Notes: a model not told the origin generated them from the sequence alone. A stretch of 64,000 nt of DNA from an uncultured Azospirillum sp. (GCA_900542055.1 UQMA01000002.1:13904-77903), one strand, 5' to 3'; positions 25,771 to 35,528 are shown, counted from the first letter of the stretch. Translations and numbers: made by a program.

Positions 25771-26847
25771 TCAGACAATTAATTTTTGCAAGATACTATC
25801 GCTTTCTATCAGCTTGACAGCTTTTTCGCAACTGTCTTTTTCCGATAAAATCGTATAGTAATTGTTTTTGATTGAAGGAGCTAAAGCCAAAGCTTGGATA
25901 AATTCCTTCTTATTTAGCGGATTTTGAGCGACAAAATCAAAAAATCCGGCTTTGTCAAAAACTTCTTTCAAGGCCTGTTTTTCGGGATTTTCCTGCAGCA
26001 TAGCGCATAAATAGCTGGCAACGCCGACCTGAAGTCCGTGCATGTGCGGACGCGCTGAAATTCGGTCAAGAGCATGAGATATTAAGTGTTCAGAACCGCT
26101 GGCCGGCCGTGAGGTTCCGGCAATTTCCATTGCAATACCGCTATACAAAAGCGAATTAACCAAGCTGCGCTGAAACTGCTGGGTTTTGATATCGCTGCTA
26201 TGACGCAAATAGAGCAAATCCAACGAATTATATGACAACATGGAAGCAAAATCATTGTAGCGTTCATAGCCTTTCAAAAAAGCTTGTTTCCAATCCCAAA
26301 GAGCACTGACTTTTGAAAACATATCGCCAACGCCGGAATATAAACAAATTTCCGGACTTCCGCTTATAACATCCAAATCGACCACTACTCCATAAGGAAT
26401 TGCAGACTTTACGCTTTTGCGTTCACCACCGACTGTTAATGATGATGAAGGCGAACAAAAACCATCGTTGGAAGTGGAACTTGGAACACTGATATACGGC
26501 AAGCGCAGCAAATAAGCCGCATATTTTGCAAAATCGAGAGCTTTTCCGCCTCCTAAACCTATAATAGCCTTAATATTAGGAGATAACGAAAATGCGGTTT
26601 TAGTTATATCTTCTATGGCAATAGTGGACACTGTTTGCTCATGAGCTATTTTTATTTTATGTTCAGATAACCCAGCATAAAAACGCTCACCGAGAAGAGT
26701 TTGCATGCCCTCTCCCCAAAAAACTGCTATTTCAGACATTTCCTTGTCAAAAAGATATTTCCCTATTTTGGCAATTTTTCCATTACCGATTTTCAGCAAA
26801 TAAGGAATATTGATTTGTCGATTTGTTAATATAAAAGGGTATTTCAT
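25771..26847 (-). CDS. sn-Glycerol-1-phosphate dehydrogenase (AraM/EgsA-like)
   Basis: 358 residues of the iron/zinc alcohol-dehydrogenase-like superfamily. Visible are IGLGGGKALDFAKYAA (NAD(P) binding), SVPSSTSNDGFCSPSSSL, YGVVVDLDVI, GVGDMFSK, SGSEHLISHALD (metal ligands) and HGLQVGVAS. The STSNDGF segment is characteristic of glycerol-1-phosphate dehydrogenases, which reduce dihydroxyacetone phosphate to sn-glycerol-1-phosphate. It overlaps the upstream HAD phosphatase by 4 nt (ATGA), so the two are co-translated. Bacterial AraM homologues serve lipid or sugar side-chain routes; the product here is unknown. Confidence 0.8.
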   Translation of the reverse strand: MKYPFILTNRQINIPYLLKIGNGKIAKIGKYLFDKEMSEIAVFWGEGMQTLLGERFYAGLSEHKIKIAHEQTVSTIAIEDITKTAFSLSPNIKAIIGLGGGKALDFAKYAAYLLRLPYISVPSSTSNDGFCSPSSSLTVGGERKSVKSAIPYGVVVDLDVISGSPEICLYSGVGDMFSKVSALWDWKQAFLKGYERYNDFASMLSYNSLDLLYLRHSSDIKTQQFQRSLVNSLLYSGIAMEIAGTSRPASGSEHLISHALDRISARPHMHGLQVGVASYLCAMLQENPEKQALKEVFDKAGFFDFVAQNPLNKKEFIQALALAPSIKNNYYTILSEKDSCEKAVKLIESDSILQKLIV

Positions 26848-27494
26848 CTGATTTTCTCCTGTATGAATTTTTGCACAGTCAAAAAGTTATCCAGTTCAGA
26901 CACTTTAACTTTTTGTTGTTGGCATATACGCAAAAGCTCTTTACGGGCAAAAACTTTATCCGCCTGTTTTGCAGCCTCGATATCAGGTAATCCATCGCCG
27001 CAATAAATCACAAAATAGCCCTGTTGCTGCAGCTTTTGAACAATTTTGATTTTAGACACGCCGACTTGCTCATCATAATATTGTTGATTGGGGCTTATAA
27101 CCAATCCTGTTTTTGGGGAATAAGCGCCGGAATTGCTGATAATTGTTATATTTAAACGCTCTATTGCGTTTTTGAGACAACGGCGGATGTAATAATCACT
27201 TCCTGCGCTGCAGATATATACGGGAATATTTTGTATTGAACAAAATTCCGCCAATTTGATAAATTTTGTGTCAAGTTTGATACTATCAATAAGTTTATTC
27301 AAATCAGAAACTGAAACTCTAACCTTTGCAAACATTTCTGCCAAAGCATCAAAATGTTTTTTATTGCCGGAAAGATATTCGCGCCAAGGCCTCAAAGCCT
27401 TTTCATCAAAATAGGCGCGCGCAATATAATTAAAAAAATCGTCATCGCTGATTGTTCCGTCAAAATCAGAAACCAATGCCAAAGGCTGTTTCAT
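26844..27494 (-). CDS. HAD-family phosphatase (phosphoserine phosphatase-like, class IB)
   Basis: 216 residues. HAD motif I is VSDFDGTISDDD, motif II lies in VYICSAGSDYYIR, and motifs III/IV are K in VSKIKIVQKL and YCGDGLPDIEAAKQAD. The helical cap after motif I fits class IB enzymes such as SerB or MtnX. Because it overlaps the glycerol-1-phosphate dehydrogenase by 4 nt, the pair may convert dihydroxyacetone phosphate to a phosphorylated or free glycerol product; this is inference. The start is preceded by AAAGGAGG. Confidence 0.85.
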   Translation of the reverse strand: MKQPLALVSDFDGTISDDDFFNYIARAYFDEKALRPWREYLSGNKKHFDALAEMFAKVRVSVSDLNKLIDSIKLDTKFIKLAEFCSIQNIPVYICSAGSDYYIRRCLKNAIERLNITIISNSGAYSPKTGLVISPNQQYYDEQVGVSKIKIVQKLQQQGYFVIYCGDGLPDIEAAKQADKVFARKELLRICQQQKVKVSELDNFLTVQKFIQEKIR

Positions 27495-27563
27495 TTTTTC
27501 CTCCTTTATTTGCTATATAATGCTTAGGACTGAAAAATTAAGAGCCGTTACGAAACTAAGCCG

Positions 27564-28025
27564 TTATTTTGTTGCCTTAGTAACAAGCCACACCAAACCG
27601 GCAACCAGACCTGAAGTTGCGCCGACAATAAACCAATCATGATTTTCACGGGGAATGAATGATCTTGGATAACGAGAATATTCAATCGCATGAGGCGAAG
27701 CCATAAAATTATTGTATCTGGAAGCCGATATCAAAGAAATACACCCGGGTTTGCTGAACGCTCCTGCTTTGATAAAAGTATTATAAGCCATATAATCATT
27801 TCTTTTTATGGCTGCACAAACTCCCGTATCACCATCGCTGTTTTTAGCATTCAAATCCAAACCGCGGCTGGATGCGGCCATTAATGCCCCCAAATCACCT
27901 GAAGCCGCCACTCTGTACATTTGTTCAAAGTCTGCCGGAGGAAGCCTGCGCGCTAATACTTCCGCCGGAAGCATAAGCAGGCAATATGAAAGGAACATCG
28001 TCCAAACTACAAAACGTTTCATCAT
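27564..28025 (-). CDS. Exported ankyrin-repeat-like protein with C-terminal membrane anchor
   Basis: 153 residues. The signal sequence WTMFLSYCLLMLPAEVLA is followed by an ankyrin-like unit: MYRVAASGDLGALMAASSRG-LDLNAKNSDGDT with GVCAAIKRND. A C-terminal hydrophobic helix (FIVGATSGLVAGLVWLVT) could anchor it in the membrane. The repeat region suggests protein-protein contact. CGGAGA lies before the start. It stands alone. Confidence 0.7.
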   Translation of the reverse strand: MMKRFVVWTMFLSYCLLMLPAEVLARRLPPADFEQMYRVAASGDLGALMAASSRGLDLNAKNSDGDTGVCAAIKRNDYMAYNTFIKAGAFSKPGCISLISASRYNNFMASPHAIEYSRYPRSFIPRENHDWFIVGATSGLVAGLVWLVTKATK

Positions 28026-28100
28026 AAAATTCTCCGTCTTAAAACTACTTTGCTAGTTTAACAGCCAATTATCAGCTTAACAAGTTAAAAATAAAGATTT

Positions 28101-28922
28101 TTATCCGAATTTTTCAGCAAGAGACTTTTCAACGGCATATTGCAGGCAAGCATCAAGCTCTCGGTCATTATGATAACGCTCCAACAGTTTAAACATTTTA
28201 GGCAGCAAATTCAATCGGCGGCAAAAAACAACCGACGCTCGATAATTTAAGTCAAAAAACCAACTTATAAAGGCAAGAAAATAATCAGCACGGGTTCGGC
28301 GCAAAGAATAATCAACCGTTTTTTGTTTCAGAAAATCATCTACGACAGCGGGAGTAAGAATATTTTCCTTCGACAAAACTTCATCAGCCGAAGGAATAAA
28401 AAGCGGCAGATATTTTTCGGTTTCGGTGCAGACTATATTAAAATTTGCAATTTTATCAGCATCGCGAATCAGACAATAAATCGCATTACAATCATCAGAC
28501 AAAGTTTTATCGCCAATATTTTTATATTCATCATCTTTGTAAAAAGCCTCTTTAACATGCCCATGATGTTTTATCGGCAAAGCAACTAAAATATGGCTGT
28601 ACGTGGAAATTGCTGAAAGCTTTTCATATCCAGCTACGCCGTGATCAATTTTTTCACCTCGTAAAAAACGAGCTGTTATCTCATCAAAACGGGCAATATC
28701 ATGCAACAAAACCGCTGTTTTGGCCGTTTCTATAAATTCAGGCGCCCGCTGCCTGAAAAAATCTTCATGTTTTATAATATAATTTCCAGCTCCAGACACT
28801 TGTAGCGAGTGATGAAGCTTTTCTTCGGCATACGCCGTGTAATAAGCGCTGTCTTTCACGGCAGATAAAGATTTTTTATATTCTTGTTCCAATAGTTTGC
28901 GAGCATCTTCAAGCATAGTCAT
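28101..28922 (-). CDS. HD-domain phosphohydrolase
   Basis: 273 residues. The HD motif is in TAVLLHDIARFDE (His-Asp), with an upstream KLHHSLQVSG histidine and downstream DHGVAGYEKL, LPIKHHGH and RDADKIANFNI, which together supply the metal ligands of the HD superfamily. The substrate is probably a nucleotide or phosphomonoester. It is soluble, without a sensor or GGDEF partner domain. The start has AAAGGAAG. It is divergent from recA. Confidence 0.82.
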   Translation of the reverse strand: MTMLEDARKLLEQEYKKSLSAVKDSAYYTAYAEEKLHHSLQVSGAGNYIIKHEDFFRQRAPEFIETAKTAVLLHDIARFDEITARFLRGEKIDHGVAGYEKLSAISTYSHILVALPIKHHGHVKEAFYKDDEYKNIGDKTLSDDCNAIYCLIRDADKIANFNIVCTETEKYLPLFIPSADEVLSKENILTPAVVDDFLKQKTVDYSLRRTRADYFLAFISWFFDLNYRASVVFCRRLNLLPKMFKLLERYHNDRELDACLQYAVEKSLAEKFG

Positions 28923-28999
28923 CTTCCTTTGATATTTTACTATGTATATTATGTTTTTTTATTTTTTTGTAAAACAATTTAAAAAAGTTCTTGCGATAA

Positions 29000-29014
29000 G
29001 AACAAAAATAGAAC
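29000..29014 (+). promoter_or_regulatory. LexA (SOS) box before recA
   Basis: GAAC-N7-GAAC at 29000-29014, the direct-repeat operator recognised by alphaproteobacterial LexA. A further GTTC upstream (28987) makes an extra inverted half-site. It lies about 100 bp before the recA start. Confidence 0.8.
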
Positions 29015-29114
29015 ATATTGTTTTTCAGCGGATAAGTTGAAGTCCTGATTTGTATTTTATTGCAAATTGTCGGATAGTAAGCACAGTAAAACAGTAAAAG
29101 GAAAATAAACAGAT

Positions 29115-30143
29115 ATGGAAAAAGATAAAGCTCTTGATGCTGCCCTGACCCAAATTGAACGAACTTTTGGCAAAGGTTCGATTATGAGGCTGGGACAAAA
29201 CACCAATATTGACATTGAAGCAATTTCTACCGGTTCACTAGGCACTGATATAGCTTTGGGAATCGGCGGCCTGCCCAAAGGGCGTATTATCGAAATTTAT
29301 GGTCCGGAAAGTTCGGGTAAAACCACTTTTGCCCTAAGCGTTGTTGCTCAGGCACAGAAAAAAGGCGGAACCTGCGCATTTGTCGATGCCGAACATGCCT
29401 TAGATCCGTCTTACGCAAAAAAAATTGGTGTTGATATAGAAAACTTATTGGTTTCACAGCCTGATTCGGGAGAACAAGCATTGGAAATCGCCGACACGCT
29501 TGTTCGTTCCGGCGCTATTGATGTTTTGGTCGTAGACTCGGTGGCTGCGTTAGTTCCAAAAGCTGAATTGGAAGGCGAAATGGGCGACTCCCACATGGGG
29601 TTGCAAGCTCGTTTGATGAGTCAGGCTTTACGTAAGTTGACTTCGACAGTGTCGCGCTCTAACACATTGATTATTTTCATTAACCAAATCCGTATGAAAA
29701 TCGGTGTTATGTTTGGAAATCCAGAAACAACTACCGGCGGTAATGCCCTGAAATTTTATGCTTCCGTACGTCTGGACATTCGCAGAATTGGAGCCATTAA
29801 AGATAAAGACGAAGTTATAGGTAGCCAAACCAGAGTTAAAATTGTTAAAAACAAGGTTGCTCCTCCGTTCAAAACTGTTGACTTTGATATTATGTATGGC
29901 GAAGGAATTTCAAAAACCGGTGAATTGATTGATTTGGGCGTTAAAGCAGGATTGGTCGAAAAATCGGGGGCTTGGTTCTCTTACAAAGGCGAAAAACTCG
30001 GACAAGGCCGTGAAAATGCAAAAATTTTCTTGCGCGATCATCCTGATGTAGCCGATGAAATTGAAAATAAAATCCGTGCCGATGCCGGTCATCTTACCGT
30101 TGAAATGATGGGAGATGACAGCATAACCGAAATAGATGACTAA
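29115..30143 (+). CDS. recA: Recombinase RecA
   Basis: 342 residues. N-terminal [22 protein letters not shown], Walker [21 protein letters not shown], loop L1/L2 region [18 protein letters not shown], and [21 protein letters not shown]. RecA drives strand exchange and triggers LexA self-cleavage. A SOS box upstream indicates induction by DNA damage. AAAGGAA precedes the start, and a terminator follows. Confidence 0.98.
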   Translation: MEKDKALDAALTQIERTFGKGSIMRLGQNTNIDIEAISTGSLGTDIALGIGGLPKGRIIEIYGPESSGKTTFALSVVAQAQKKGGTCAFVDAEHALDPSYAKKIGVDIENLLVSQPDSGEQALEIADTLVRSGAIDVLVVDSVAALVPKAELEGEMGDSHMGLQARLMSQALRKLTSTVSRSNTLIIFINQIRMKIGVMFGNPETTTGGNALKFYASVRLDIRRIGAIKDKDEVIGSQTRVKIVKNKVAPPFKTVDFDIMYGEGISKTGELIDLGVKAGLVEKSGAWFSYKGEKLGQGRENAKIFLRDHPDVADEIENKIRADAGHLTVEMMGDDSITEIDD

Positions 30144-30170
30144 AATTCAATTTTGTTTTATGTAATTTAG

Positions 30171-30203
30171 TGCACCTCAGAACCTTTCCGAGGTGCATTT
30201 TTA
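30171..30203 (+). terminator. Intrinsic terminator of recA
   Basis: TGCACCTC..GA pairs with TC..GAGGTGCA, followed by TTTTTAT. Confidence 0.88.
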
Positions 30204-30247
30204 TATCATTGATAATTTTGTCTATTAGCTTAGATGAATGGGAAAGA

Positions 30248-30475
30248 ATGACTCGTAAATTGCCTGATGATGTTTTACAGCGCACCCCTGAAGAAAGCAA
30301 ACGCAACAAAGAAAGAAATATGAAAGATCTCAGAAAAAAACTTAGAGATGGACATAATAATAACACAACTGAAGCCCAGACGGCAAAAACTAATACTCAG
30401 CAAAATGAGGCAAACAAAAAAGAATTTGACGCTAACCTTATCTATAAAAATAAGAAGAACAACAACAGTTTGTGA
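30248..30475 (+). CDS. Small hydrophilic protein, 75 aa
   Basis: Begins MTRKLPDDVLQRTPEESKRN and is rich in Lys, Asn, Gln and Glu, with no hydrophobic core; it looks disordered or coiled. It was not recognised. It starts about 45 bp after the recA terminator. The start ATG 30248 is weakly supported (GGGAAAGA upstream). Codon use is like the neighbours, so it may be real, but confidence is modest. Confidence 0.45.
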   Translation: MTRKLPDDVLQRTPEESKRNKERNMKDLRKKLRDGHNNNTTEAQTAKTNTQQNEANKKEFDANLIYKNKKNNNSL

Positions 30476-30765
30476 TTTTTAGCGAACAAAATCTATTTTG
30501 GATTCTTTGATACAAGGTTAAAAATTTTTCGATGGCTTTGTCGAATTCGAAGTCTATAGAATATCTGTATCTAACAATAAATGTTCCTTTTATATTAGGC
30601 AAACTGACTATTCTTATAGCTGCATAAAAACAAGATGTTATAAATGGCAGCAAAGTTTATTATTAAGTTTGAACTAATAATTTCCTTTAATTGTGGTCAA
30701 GTCTTTGAAAATAAGAAATCATTTTAGTTGTGCTGTTATCCTTAAATATATGTTTTATTTAAACT
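30476..30765. other. AT-rich gap with no convincing gene
   Basis: About 290 bases between the small hydrophilic ORF and the yebC terminator. A 71-codon minus-strand frame exists, but its product is unlike a protein and it lacks a ribosome site. I see no RNA gene or repeat. Confidence 0.5.
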
Positions 30766-30799
30766 AAGAAATCCCCTGAAGTTTTTCAGGGGATTTCTT
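30766..30799 (-). terminator. Intrinsic terminator of yebC
   Basis: A perfect 15-bp stem, AAGAAATCCCCTGAA with its complement, around a 4-nt loop. It ends 20 bp from the yebC stop. Confidence 0.85.
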
Positions 30800-30818
30800 G
30801 CTTTGGCTAACGTCAAAC

Positions 30819-31574
30819 TTATTCAGCTTCAAGAGCTTTCATAACATCTTCAGAAAATTCCGCATTGTGATATACATGCTGAACATCATCGTCATCTTCC
30901 AAAGCATCAATAAATTCGAGGAATTTACGAGCTAATTCAACATCTGTTACATCTGTTTTAACAATGGCTTTCCAGTCCAAACGCGAAGCGGAAGGCGTTC
31001 CAAACTGTTTTTCGAGAGCTTCGGTAACAGTTCCCAAATCTTCCGGCAATGTTTCAATTTCGTGATTTTCATCATCGCTTACCACATCATTGGCACCAGC
31101 TTCAAGAGCGCTTTCAAACATTTTTTCAGCATCTGCAGCTGCCAAAGGATATTTTATATATCCGATATGTTCAAAATTGAAAACAACAGAACCGCTGTCG
31201 CCCAAAATACCGCCGCGTTTGCCGAAAATTGTGCGGATATTGCCAACTGTACGGTTTTTGTTATCAGTCAAAGCCTCAACAATCACAGCAATCTTTCCGG
31301 GGCCAAAACCTTCGTAACGCATAGAAACATAATCATCACCGCCGGCAACTTGAGTAGCTTTTGCAATAGCGCGCTCAATATTGTCTTTCGGCATGCTTTC
31401 GGCGCGTGCAGCCTGAATAGCCAAACGCAAACGAGGGTTTTTATCGGGATCAGGCAAACCTGTCTTAGCGGCTAATGTAATATCACGAGCCAATTTGGCG
31501 AAAACTTTTGCTTTTTTGGCGTCTTGGGCGCCTTTACGATACATAATGTTTTTAAACTGGGAATGTCCAGACAT
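30819..31574 (-). CDS. yebC: YebC/PmpR-family protein
   Basis: 251 residues, full family length. Starts MSGHSQFKNIMYRKGAQDAKKAKVF (one residue change from the common GHSKWANI form), then IERAIAKAT, MRYEGFGPGK, and the family core DNKNRTVGNIR-IFGKRGG. The family includes a transcription-like regulator (PmpR) and factors that help ribosomes through proline stretches. TAGGAG precedes the start. Confidence 0.95.
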   Translation of the reverse strand: MSGHSQFKNIMYRKGAQDAKKAKVFAKLARDITLAAKTGLPDPDKNPRLRLAIQAARAESMPKDNIERAIAKATQVAGGDDYVSMRYEGFGPGKIAVIVEALTDNKNRTVGNIRTIFGKRGGILGDSGSVVFNFEHIGYIKYPLAAADAEKMFESALEAGANDVVSDDENHEIETLPEDLGTVTEALEKQFGTPSASRLDWKAIVKTDVTDVELARKFLEFIDALEDDDDVQHVYHNAEFSEDVMKALEAE

Positions 31575-31619
31575 TGTAAAATCTCCTACAATCTTCTTAT
31601 GTTTTTAATCAGAACAATT

Positions 31620-32390
31620 TTATTCAGCAACAATCATATACTCTAACTTTGAGTCATTAGCGCTAAACACTTTAATTTTTACACCGGCTATTTCAACAAT
31701 GCCGGGGGCGTTTTCAAAACTATAATTTGTAAATTCGCCGGTAGCTCCGCCCGCATCATAATTCATAAGCGTAAATGTGATAACATCATTTGCTACGCCT
31801 TCGAATTTGATTTCGAACCCTTTAACCATATCGCTTTGCAGCATACGGCTTTTGGTTACAGGTTCAAACTTGAAATTTTCGGGAGTAATGAAAAATTTTT
31901 CTTCAATCAAAACCAATTTATCACCGCGAATAGTGCCTAAATGTTTTTGCAGAACATAGTTTTCATCAACCAAAATAACATAAGCCGGACTGCCCGACGC
32001 AATCAGATAATAATCGACGCCGTCAATATCAACTTGACCGATTACATCATACTTTTTGCCTCCGCTGATTTCTACCGGAGAAAGAACCGACGTCATCTTG
32101 GCGTTGGTTGGTGCAATCAGCGATTCCTGAACATAGTAATTTTTCATATAACTTTTTGTGTCTGCAATGGGATATCCTTTGTAGGCCGTCAAAAGCTTGT
32201 TAGCCTTAAAGCTTGAATCGTGTAAAGTTTCAGTGCCTGCCAGCTGTTCGGTCTTTTTATCAAGATATTTAATCTGATAGCCGTTCAAACCGGAAACAAA
32301 GTCGGCTCTCTGCGGAAAAAGAGAAACATCTCCGGCGTAAATACAACCGTTTAAACATAAAACTATACCCAATATTTTTAAAGCTTTCAT
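31620..32390 (-). CDS. Predicted exported lipoprotein of unknown function
   Basis: 256 residues. The N-terminus ILGIVLCLNGCIYAG fits a lipobox with Cys-16, so it may be lipid-anchored; a plain signal peptide is the alternative. The rest is beta-rich (for example YDVIGQVDIDGVDYYLIAS and VLQKHLGTIRGDKLVLIEE), suggesting a beta-sandwich or jelly-roll fold. No family was recognised. It lies between yebC (same strand, 45 bp downstream) and the divergent prmA gene. Confidence 0.68.
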   Translation of the reverse strand: MKALKILGIVLCLNGCIYAGDVSLFPQRADFVSGLNGYQIKYLDKKTEQLAGTETLHDSSFKANKLLTAYKGYPIADTKSYMKNYYVQESLIAPTNAKMTSVLSPVEISGGKKYDVIGQVDIDGVDYYLIASGSPAYVILVDENYVLQKHLGTIRGDKLVLIEEKFFITPENFKFEPVTKSRMLQSDMVKGFEIKFEGVANDVITFTLMNYDAGGATGEFTNYSFENAPGIVEIAGVKIKVFSANDSKLEYMIVAE

Positions 32391-32486
32391 ACCATATTCT
32401 CTTCAAAAAGTTTTTATAATTTTTAACTTTTATATACTATAAACTTTATTTAGTAAACAACAGATTGACATTTATAGGATTTTTTT

Positions 32487-33365
32487 ATGCAGAAAACATA
32501 CGGTAACAGTTGGAAAATTATCTTTGAACCGCAAACTTCGGGCAATACAATGTTTGATGAGTTTGCCGAAAGTTTTTTTGAAGTTGTAACTATCGACTAT
32601 AATGATGATGGATTGGAAATATACAGCGGCTATTTACCGCATGAACCAGATGAAAAATTATTGAAAAAATCTGCCGAAAATTTCGGCATTAAATTGCCTG
32701 AATACAGCTGCGAATTTATTCCCGCCGCCAATTGGCTGACCAAAAACGTAATAAAATTTCCACCGATTGAAACTGATGATTTTTTGATTTACGGCAGCCA
32801 TGAAGAAAACAGACCTCAAACAGACAAATTAGCCATACGCATTTACGCAGCAACAGCTTTTGGCTCCGGACAACATCAAACAACGCGTTCCTGTCTGAAA
32901 TTGCTGAGTTTGCTTAATGCACAAGGTTTCAAAGCCCAAAACATTTTGGATATGGGGTGCGGTTCTGGAATTTTGGCACTGTCTGCCTGCAGCTTGTGGA
33001 AAAACGCTAAAGCATTGGGTGTTGATATTGATGATGAAGCAGTTGCCGTCACGCTTCAAAATGCAGCCGATAATGAGCTGTCTGAAAGAGTTCATGCCGT
33101 GCAAAGCAATGGTTATTCTAATCCGCAAATTGCCCAACATGCTCCTTTTCAACTTATTTTCGCCAATATTTTAGCCCGTCCGTTAATTGAAATGGCTCCT
33201 GATTTATCCGAAAACTTAGTTTCAGGCGGATATGCTGTTCTTTCAGGTTTTACGGATGAACAGTTTGATTGGGTCACTGAAACCTATCGTCCATATGGTT
33301 TGCTTGTTAAAGAAATAGTTGCAGATGAAAATTGGCGTGCAGCTTTATTGGAGAAAACAAAATGA
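32487..33365 (+). CDS. prmA: Ribosomal protein L11 methyltransferase
   Basis: 292 residues. The methylase motif I is ILDMGCGSGILALSA (residues about 152-166), then VDIDDEAVAV, the NPP-like loop as FANILARPLIEMAPDL, and LSGFTDEQ. Before it is AFGSGQHQTTRSCL, typical of PrmA. It trimethylates ribosomal protein L11. Its stop overlaps the next start (ATGA), so it is coupled to the aminopeptidase gene. Confidence 0.94.
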   Translation: MQKTYGNSWKIIFEPQTSGNTMFDEFAESFFEVVTIDYNDDGLEIYSGYLPHEPDEKLLKKSAENFGIKLPEYSCEFIPAANWLTKNVIKFPPIETDDFLIYGSHEENRPQTDKLAIRIYAATAFGSGQHQTTRSCLKLLSLLNAQGFKAQNILDMGCGSGILALSACSLWKNAKALGVDIDDEAVAVTLQNAADNELSERVHAVQSNGYSNPQIAQHAPFQLIFANILARPLIEMAPDLSENLVSGGYAVLSGFTDEQFDWVTETYRPYGLLVKEIVADENWRAALLEKTK

Positions 33366-35050
33366 ATTTACATGAAATACAAAAAAATTTGACAACAGAT
33401 GCCATGCTCGTTTTTCGTAACAATCATTTCTTAGGGCAGGATATTTTAGATACCGAAAATCAAATTTCGGCATTAACGGGCTTTGACGGCTCAGCCGGAA
33501 CTTTGCTTATAACCCGCAAAAAAGCTTTTTTGTTTGTAGACGGACGTTATGAAATTCAGTCAAAACAACAAACCAATCCAGAAGATGTTACCGTTATTGT
33601 TGAAAGTCCGGCGCAAAACATCTTTCAATGGATGAGAGATTATTTGCCGCAGTTGTCCATAGCATTTAATCCATGGCAAATTTCAATATCCGAACTTCAA
33701 AATTTTAAAAATGCGCTTCCGAATGCAGTTTTTGTTCCACAGCCTGTTTTAGTTTCAACAGGCAGAGCTGCGGCATTTAATCACGATATACAATATGCGG
33801 GAAAATCCGCTGAAGAGAAAATCAAAGACATTGCCAAACAAACGGCTATCAGCGGTGCAGATGCAGTTTTTTTTGCTGCTGCCGACAGTGTTTCGTGGCT
33901 CACAAATCTGCGTTCTAACGCACTGCCGGAAACCCCTATTCTCAGAGCTATGGCGCTTTTGAACAAAGAAGGAAAAATAACTTTATTTACGGATAATGTC
34001 CGCTTGCCTTCCGATTGCCGTTTTGAAAAAAAAACTTTAGCTAAAATTAAAAGCACACTCAAAGAATATGCCGGAAAAAAGCTTAATCTCGATTTCAAAT
34101 CGACGCCGGCAGCACTTGTCGACATTTGTACAAAATTAAATATAAAAATTCTAAATCATATTGACAGTTGCGCTTTTGCAAAAGCTCAAAAAAACGAAAT
34201 CGAGCTCCAAGGCATAACCGACGCCCACTTGCATGACGGAATCGCCATGTGTCGTTTTTTATCATGGTTTGATAAAAATCATCAAGGAAAAACAGAAATG
34301 GACATTGTCCATAAACTGCTGAGTTTTCGTAAAAAACAGCCTCTTTTTCATTCTGTAAGTTTCGGCACAATTGCAGGTTCTGCTGAAAATGCCGCAATTA
34401 TACATTATCAGCCGAATGAAAAACATTTTTCAAAAATAAAAGACAATTCCGTTTTGCTTTTAGACAGCGGCGGGCAATACCTCAACGGCACCACCGATAT
34501 TACGCGCACAATTGCCGTCGGAACTCCAACGGATGAAATAAAGCAAAAATTCACTGTGGTTTTGAAAGCACATATTGCTTTGGCTTCATTACGTTTTCCC
34601 CAACACACTTCAGGTGTGCGGCTTGACGCTGTTTGCCGCAGCGTTATGTGGCGTTTCGGATTGGATTATAAGCATGGAACCGGACATGGCGTCGGTTGTT
34701 TTTTGAATGTGCATGAAGGACCTCAAAACATAGGAGCTTCGGGAAATTCATATTCTATAAAGTCAGGAATGGTCGTTTCGATAGAACCTGGGTACTATCA
34801 AGAAAATGCTTTTGGAATCAGAATCGAAAATCTTGTGAAAGTTGTCGAAGATAAAGAAATTTCCGGTTTTCTTAAATTTGAACCTTTAACATTGGCCCCT
34901 ATTGATTTTCGTTTAGTTGATAAATATCTTCTTGATGACGGGGAAATAAAATGGCTTAATAATTATCACCACACAGTTTTCAAAAAACTTCAAGACAAAC
35001 TCAGCAAACAAGATTGCAAATGGTTAGAGAAAGCTTGCGCCCCGTTATAA
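33362..35050 (+). CDS. pepP: Xaa-Pro aminopeptidase (M24 family)
   Basis: 562 residues from ATG 33362. Two creatinase N-terminal domains (residues about 1-140 and 150-290) precede the pita-bread M24 catalytic domain. Metal ligands are visible as LLDSGGQYLNGTTDITRT (two Asp), GTGHGVGCF (His), VSIEPGYY (Glu) and FGIRIENLV (Glu). It removes N-terminal residues before proline. The double N-terminal layout is the APP1-like form, not the shorter E. coli PepP. The symbol is used in the broad sense. Confidence 0.9.
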   Translation: MNLHEIQKNLTTDAMLVFRNNHFLGQDILDTENQISALTGFDGSAGTLLITRKKAFLFVDGRYEIQSKQQTNPEDVTVIVESPAQNIFQWMRDYLPQLSIAFNPWQISISELQNFKNALPNAVFVPQPVLVSTGRAAAFNHDIQYAGKSAEEKIKDIAKQTAISGADAVFFAAADSVSWLTNLRSNALPETPILRAMALLNKEGKITLFTDNVRLPSDCRFEKKTLAKIKSTLKEYAGKKLNLDFKSTPAALVDICTKLNIKILNHIDSCAFAKAQKNEIELQGITDAHLHDGIAMCRFLSWFDKNHQGKTEMDIVHKLLSFRKKQPLFHSVSFGTIAGSAENAAIIHYQPNEKHFSKIKDNSVLLLDSGGQYLNGTTDITRTIAVGTPTDEIKQKFTVVLKAHIALASLRFPQHTSGVRLDAVCRSVMWRFGLDYKHGTGHGVGCFLNVHEGPQNIGASGNSYSIKSGMVVSIEPGYYQENAFGIRIENLVKVVEDKEISGFLKFEPLTLAPIDFRLVDKYLLDDGEIKWLNNYHHTVFKKLQDKLSKQDCKWLEKACAPL

Positions 35051-35066
35051 ATTAACGGAGGAATAT

Positions 35067-35528
35067 ATGAAATTTTTAATTACAGCTTTTTTATTTTTGG
35101 CTTGGACATTTTCAGTTCAAGCCCAATTTTTGCAAACTCAAGACGAATTCGGACAAGAAAAAAGCCTGCAGGAATATTTTGCAGCAAACCCGAACAATCG
35201 TAATAAATCTATAATTTACGTTTTTTACAACAACAATGGTTGTTATGAATGTCCGCAAGCCATGGCAATGCTGGAACAAATTTATCAAGCACAATATGCC
35301 GACTTATACGGATTTTTTATGATTGATTATAAAAATGACGAGGAGTACGATTTTATTTCCCGATATCAGCTTTCCCAACCGCTGGAAGTTGTTTTGTTAC
35401 GCATTCAGGACGGTGCGGTTTTTGGATATCAAAAAATTGAAAACCTGCAAAATATGACCTCGGACACGGTTTCGTTCAAAAACTATGTTACGGAGCAAAT
35501 AAATTCTTTTTTGGGACACAACGGCTAA
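35067..35528 (+). CDS. Exported thioredoxin-like protein with CYEC motif
   Basis: 153 residues. A signal peptide ends near SVQAQ. After it comes IIYVFYNNNGCYECPQAMAML, a strand followed by a CxxC redox pair at the head of a helix, as in thioredoxin-fold proteins; YADLYGFFMIDY and LEVVLLRIQDG are compatible with the following strands. The cis-Pro of classical thioredoxins may be the P in QLSQPLEV. A periplasmic thiol role is likely. GGAGG precedes the start. Its stop overlaps that of the convergent ATPase gene. Confidence 0.72.
   Translation: MKFLITAFLFLAWTFSVQAQFLQTQDEFGQEKSLQEYFAANPNNRNKSIIYVFYNNNGCYECPQAMAMLEQIYQAQYADLYGFFMIDYKNDEEYDFISRYQLSQPLEVVLLRIQDGAVFGYQKIENLQNMTSDTVSFKNYVTEQINSFLGHNG

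Noticed and set aside
30438..30653. 71-codon minus-strand frame after recA
   Set aside because: No ribosome site, odd composition with many Cys, Tyr and Arg, and no recognisable domain.
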